From contig NZ_CP004350.1 of the NCBI RefSeq assembly GCF_000550785.1, positions 1,964,009-2,028,008 of the forward strand: DNA of 64,000 bases, written 5' to 3'. Position numbers and translations under genes: made by a program. Below, piece by piece: positions 62,445 through 64,000 of this stretch. The notes under the pieces were generated by a model. It was given only the letters and a program-made list of their open reading frames with translations, did no database searches and was not told where the DNA came from. Position 1 is the first letter of the stretch. The number at the start of each line of letters is the position of its first letter. The DNA comes from Corynebacterium casei LMG S-19264 (GTDB taxonomy: Bacteria > Actinomycetota > Actinomycetes > Mycobacteriales > Mycobacteriaceae).

Positions 62445-62447
62445 GCC
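62416..62447. promoter_or_regulatory. inverted repeat over the GntR start codon
   Basis: GGCATGGTG ... CACCATGCC, perfect 9-bp arms 14 bp apart; the right arm contains the ATG. Possible autoregulatory operator or translation-control hairpin. Confidence 0.6.
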
Positions 62448-62492
62448 TGTCTCCTGTCCTTGAATCAGCGCGATGAGTTCAGTTCGAGCGCC

Positions 62493-64000
62493 TTACCTCT
62501 TCACGCGCAAAGATGTTGGAATCTTCAGATTCATCCTCATCCGCTTTTCTCGGGCCTCTTTCTCCGCAGCAGCAACAGCCTTCTTAGCCTGACGCTCAGC
62601 GAATACAGTCTCCCACCATTCAGCACCTTCAATGCCCAGGGCCTTCGGGTCAAAGGTCGGATCCAGTCCAGCCTTGCGTTGACGGTCATAGTCATTGATA
62701 ATCTTCCAGACTTTCGGCGTCAACAGCAGTACCGCTGCCATATTCAGCCAGGCCAGCAGGCCATAGCCGATATCGCCAGCCGCCCACATGGCGTCCGCGG
62801 AGATAACAGAACCAATGAAGGATATAGCCAGTGCGCCGACCTTCACAACGTTTTCCATGAAGATGCTGCGCTTTTCACCGAGCAGGAAGACCAAGTTGGT
62901 GATTGCCACATAGAAGAAGAACACCTGGGAGGTAAACGCGAAGAGCAAAATCGCGATAGCCACGGCAATACCGCCCCAGCCAGGCAGTGAGGAATCAATA
63001 GCGTGCTGCACAAAGTTTGGTCCCGCGATTGCAACAGGTACATGGTCCACAATCATTTCTCCAGCCCCGTCTTTGACGTGGTAACTGTCGGTGAGAACCA
63101 CCATGATGCCGGTAGCCATGCAGATGAGCAACAGATAAATGTACATGGAAAAGGCCTGGATAACGCCCTGCTTGCCAGGATGCGATGCATCCGCGGCCGC
63201 CGCAGCGAAGGTACCTTCACCGAAGCCAGTGGCAGAGGCAAAGACCGCACGACGCACGCCCCATGCGACGGCGTAACCAACAATGCCGCCGAAGACGTGG
63301 TCCCGCCCCATGCCGGAGCTAACAATCAGCATGATCGCATCCGGCAGCTTGTCGATGTTCAAAATGATGAGCAGCAAAGCGGTGAGCAGGTAGCCAACTG
63401 CCATGAATGGAACGACGGTCTGAGCAACCTGAACTACGCGCTTGGTACCGCCGACAACAACCACGCCCAGCAGGCTGGTGATGATTAGACCCGTTACCCA
63501 TGGCTCAATGCCGAAAGCCTGTTGTGCAGACGAGGCAATGTTGTTGGATTGCACGCCTGGGAAGACGAAGCCGTAGCCAATCATCGCGGTGAGAGCGACG
63601 ATGAATGCGAGCCACGGAGCCTTGAGGCTGTACTTGATGTAGTACGGCATGCCGCCGCGGTCTTCGCCATGCACGCGGCGCTTGTAGAGCTGCGCCACCA
63701 CTGCTTCGACATAGGCACAGGTAGAGCCAAGAAGTCCGGTGACTGCCATCCACATGATGGAGCCCGGACCACCCATAGCGATGGCGGTTGCAACACCGGC
63801 GGTACTGCCGAAGCCAACGCGGGAAGACAAGGTCAAAGCCAAAGTCTGGAATGAGGAGAGGCCGCCATCGCCAGATTCACTGTCTTTGAGCTGCCGGATC
63901 ATGTCCGGCAAGCGACGAAACTGCACTGCCTTGGTTACAAAAGTGAAAAAGACTCCGACTGCCAACGCAAAATATGCCAGTGGATTCCAGATCCAGTCAC
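62493..64000 (-). CDS. alanine/glycine:cation symporter (AGCS), cut by the window end
   Basis: At least 502 residues are visible; the N-terminus lies beyond 64000, as the frame continues without a start ('DWIWNPLAYFALAVG'). AGCS signature 'LALTLSSRVGFGSTAGVATA' with 'AIAMGGPGSIMWM' and about ten membrane helices. 'MPYYIKYSLK' and 'SATGFGEGTFAAAAADA' are family motifs. It imports alanine, glycine or similar small amino acids with Na+. It precedes the GntR gene on the same strand, so it may belong to its regulon. Confidence 0.92.
   Translation of the reverse strand, partial: DWIWNPLAYFALAVGVFFTFVTKAVQFRRLPDMIRQLKDSESGDGGLSSFQTLALTLSSRVGFGSTAGVATAIAMGGPGSIMWMAVTGLLGSTCAYVEAVVAQLYKRRVHGEDRGGMPYYIKYSLKAPWLAFIVALTAMIGYGFVFPGVQSNNIASSAQQAFGIEPWVTGLIITSLLGVVVVGGTKRVVQVAQTVVPFMAVGYLLTALLLIILNIDKLPDAIMLIVSSGMGRDHVFGGIVGYAVAWGVRRAVFASATGFGEGTFAAAAADASHPGKQGVIQAFSMYIYLLLICMATGIMVVLTDSYHVKDGAGEMIVDHVPVAIAGPNFVQHAIDSSLPGWGGIAVAIAILLFAFTSQVFFFYVAITNLVFLLGEKRSIFMENVVKVGALAISFIGSVISADAMWAAGDIGYGLLAWLNMAAVLLLTPKVWKIINDYDRQRKAGLDPTFDPKALGIEGAEWWETVFAERQAKKAVAAAEKEAREKRMRMNLKIPTSLRVKR

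Overview
This window looks like chromosomal DNA of a Corynebacterium with fairly high G+C. The gene order mrp - tatB - anti-sigma - sigE - O-methyltransferase - glgC/glgA - (rlmA) - DUF3117 - DivIVA-like - gpgS relic - LOG protein - dapE/aroP - dapD - dapC - fdxC - mshB - lpqW - typA is the block I know from Corynebacterium glutamicum and, in modified form, from Mycobacterium tuberculosis. mshB (mycothiol) and lpqW (lipoarabinomannan control) fit an actinobacterium with a mycolate-type envelope. The genus is inferred from content and synteny; I do not name a species.

Layout. 0.4-4.6 kb: lipoprotein, Mrp ATPase, TatB, SigE with its zinc-type anti-sigma factor, and a divergent methyltransferase. 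4.6-6.0 kb: gene-free, holding a 404-bp MITE-like element. 6.0-10.0 kb: glycogen synthesis (glgC, glgA) and a GH32-like protein lacking the expected catalytic residues. 10.5-12.1 kb: rRNA methyltransferase-like protein, DUF3117 and DivIVA-like small genes. 12.2-15.4 kb: a frameshifted gpgS relic beside a foreign-looking, AT-richer operon (4-TM membrane protein, unknown protein, guanine-deaminase-like protein) that is translationally coupled to a LOG-family gene. 16.2-28.8 kb: lysine/diaminopimelate genes (dapE, dapD, dapC), aroP, fdxC, mshB, lpqW, typA and a DUF559 protein. 29.4-33.4 kb: small secreted, DUF402, DUF808, ZIP-transporter and unknown genes. 33.4-43.5 kb: a complete selenocysteine module (selB, selA, tRNA-Sec, selD) next to a membrane-associated formate dehydrogenase whose catalytic subunit reads through an in-frame UGA. 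43.6-50.1 kb: PIG-L deacetylase, dicarboxylate/glutamate-type symporter, PRC-barrel protein, mismatch glycosylase, pyroglutamyl peptidase and a DUF4185 secreted protein. 50.2-52.4 kb: an IS1634-like insertion flanked by a 46-bp target duplication at the 3' end of an orphan higA-type gene. 53-64 kb: transporters and regulators (BASS transporter, broken MFS-CBS fusion, MFS + MarR pair with palindromic operators, DapA-like/FAD-oxidoreductase pair, GntR, AGCS symporter running off the end).

Two signals stand out beyond genes. First, eleven copies of an intergenic element, each exactly 68 bp: 17-bp inverted arms (GTCCCCTTCGCGCTCAC and its complement) around a 34-bp spacer whose outer parts vary but whose exact centre keeps a CTNGCNAG dyad. 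Second, the 12-mer CTTGCCGATGCC and its 10-bp core recur far more than expected, on both strands, inside and outside genes. The most plausible undescribed gene system is the deaminase/membrane-protein operon at 12.8-15.4 kb; its function is unknown.
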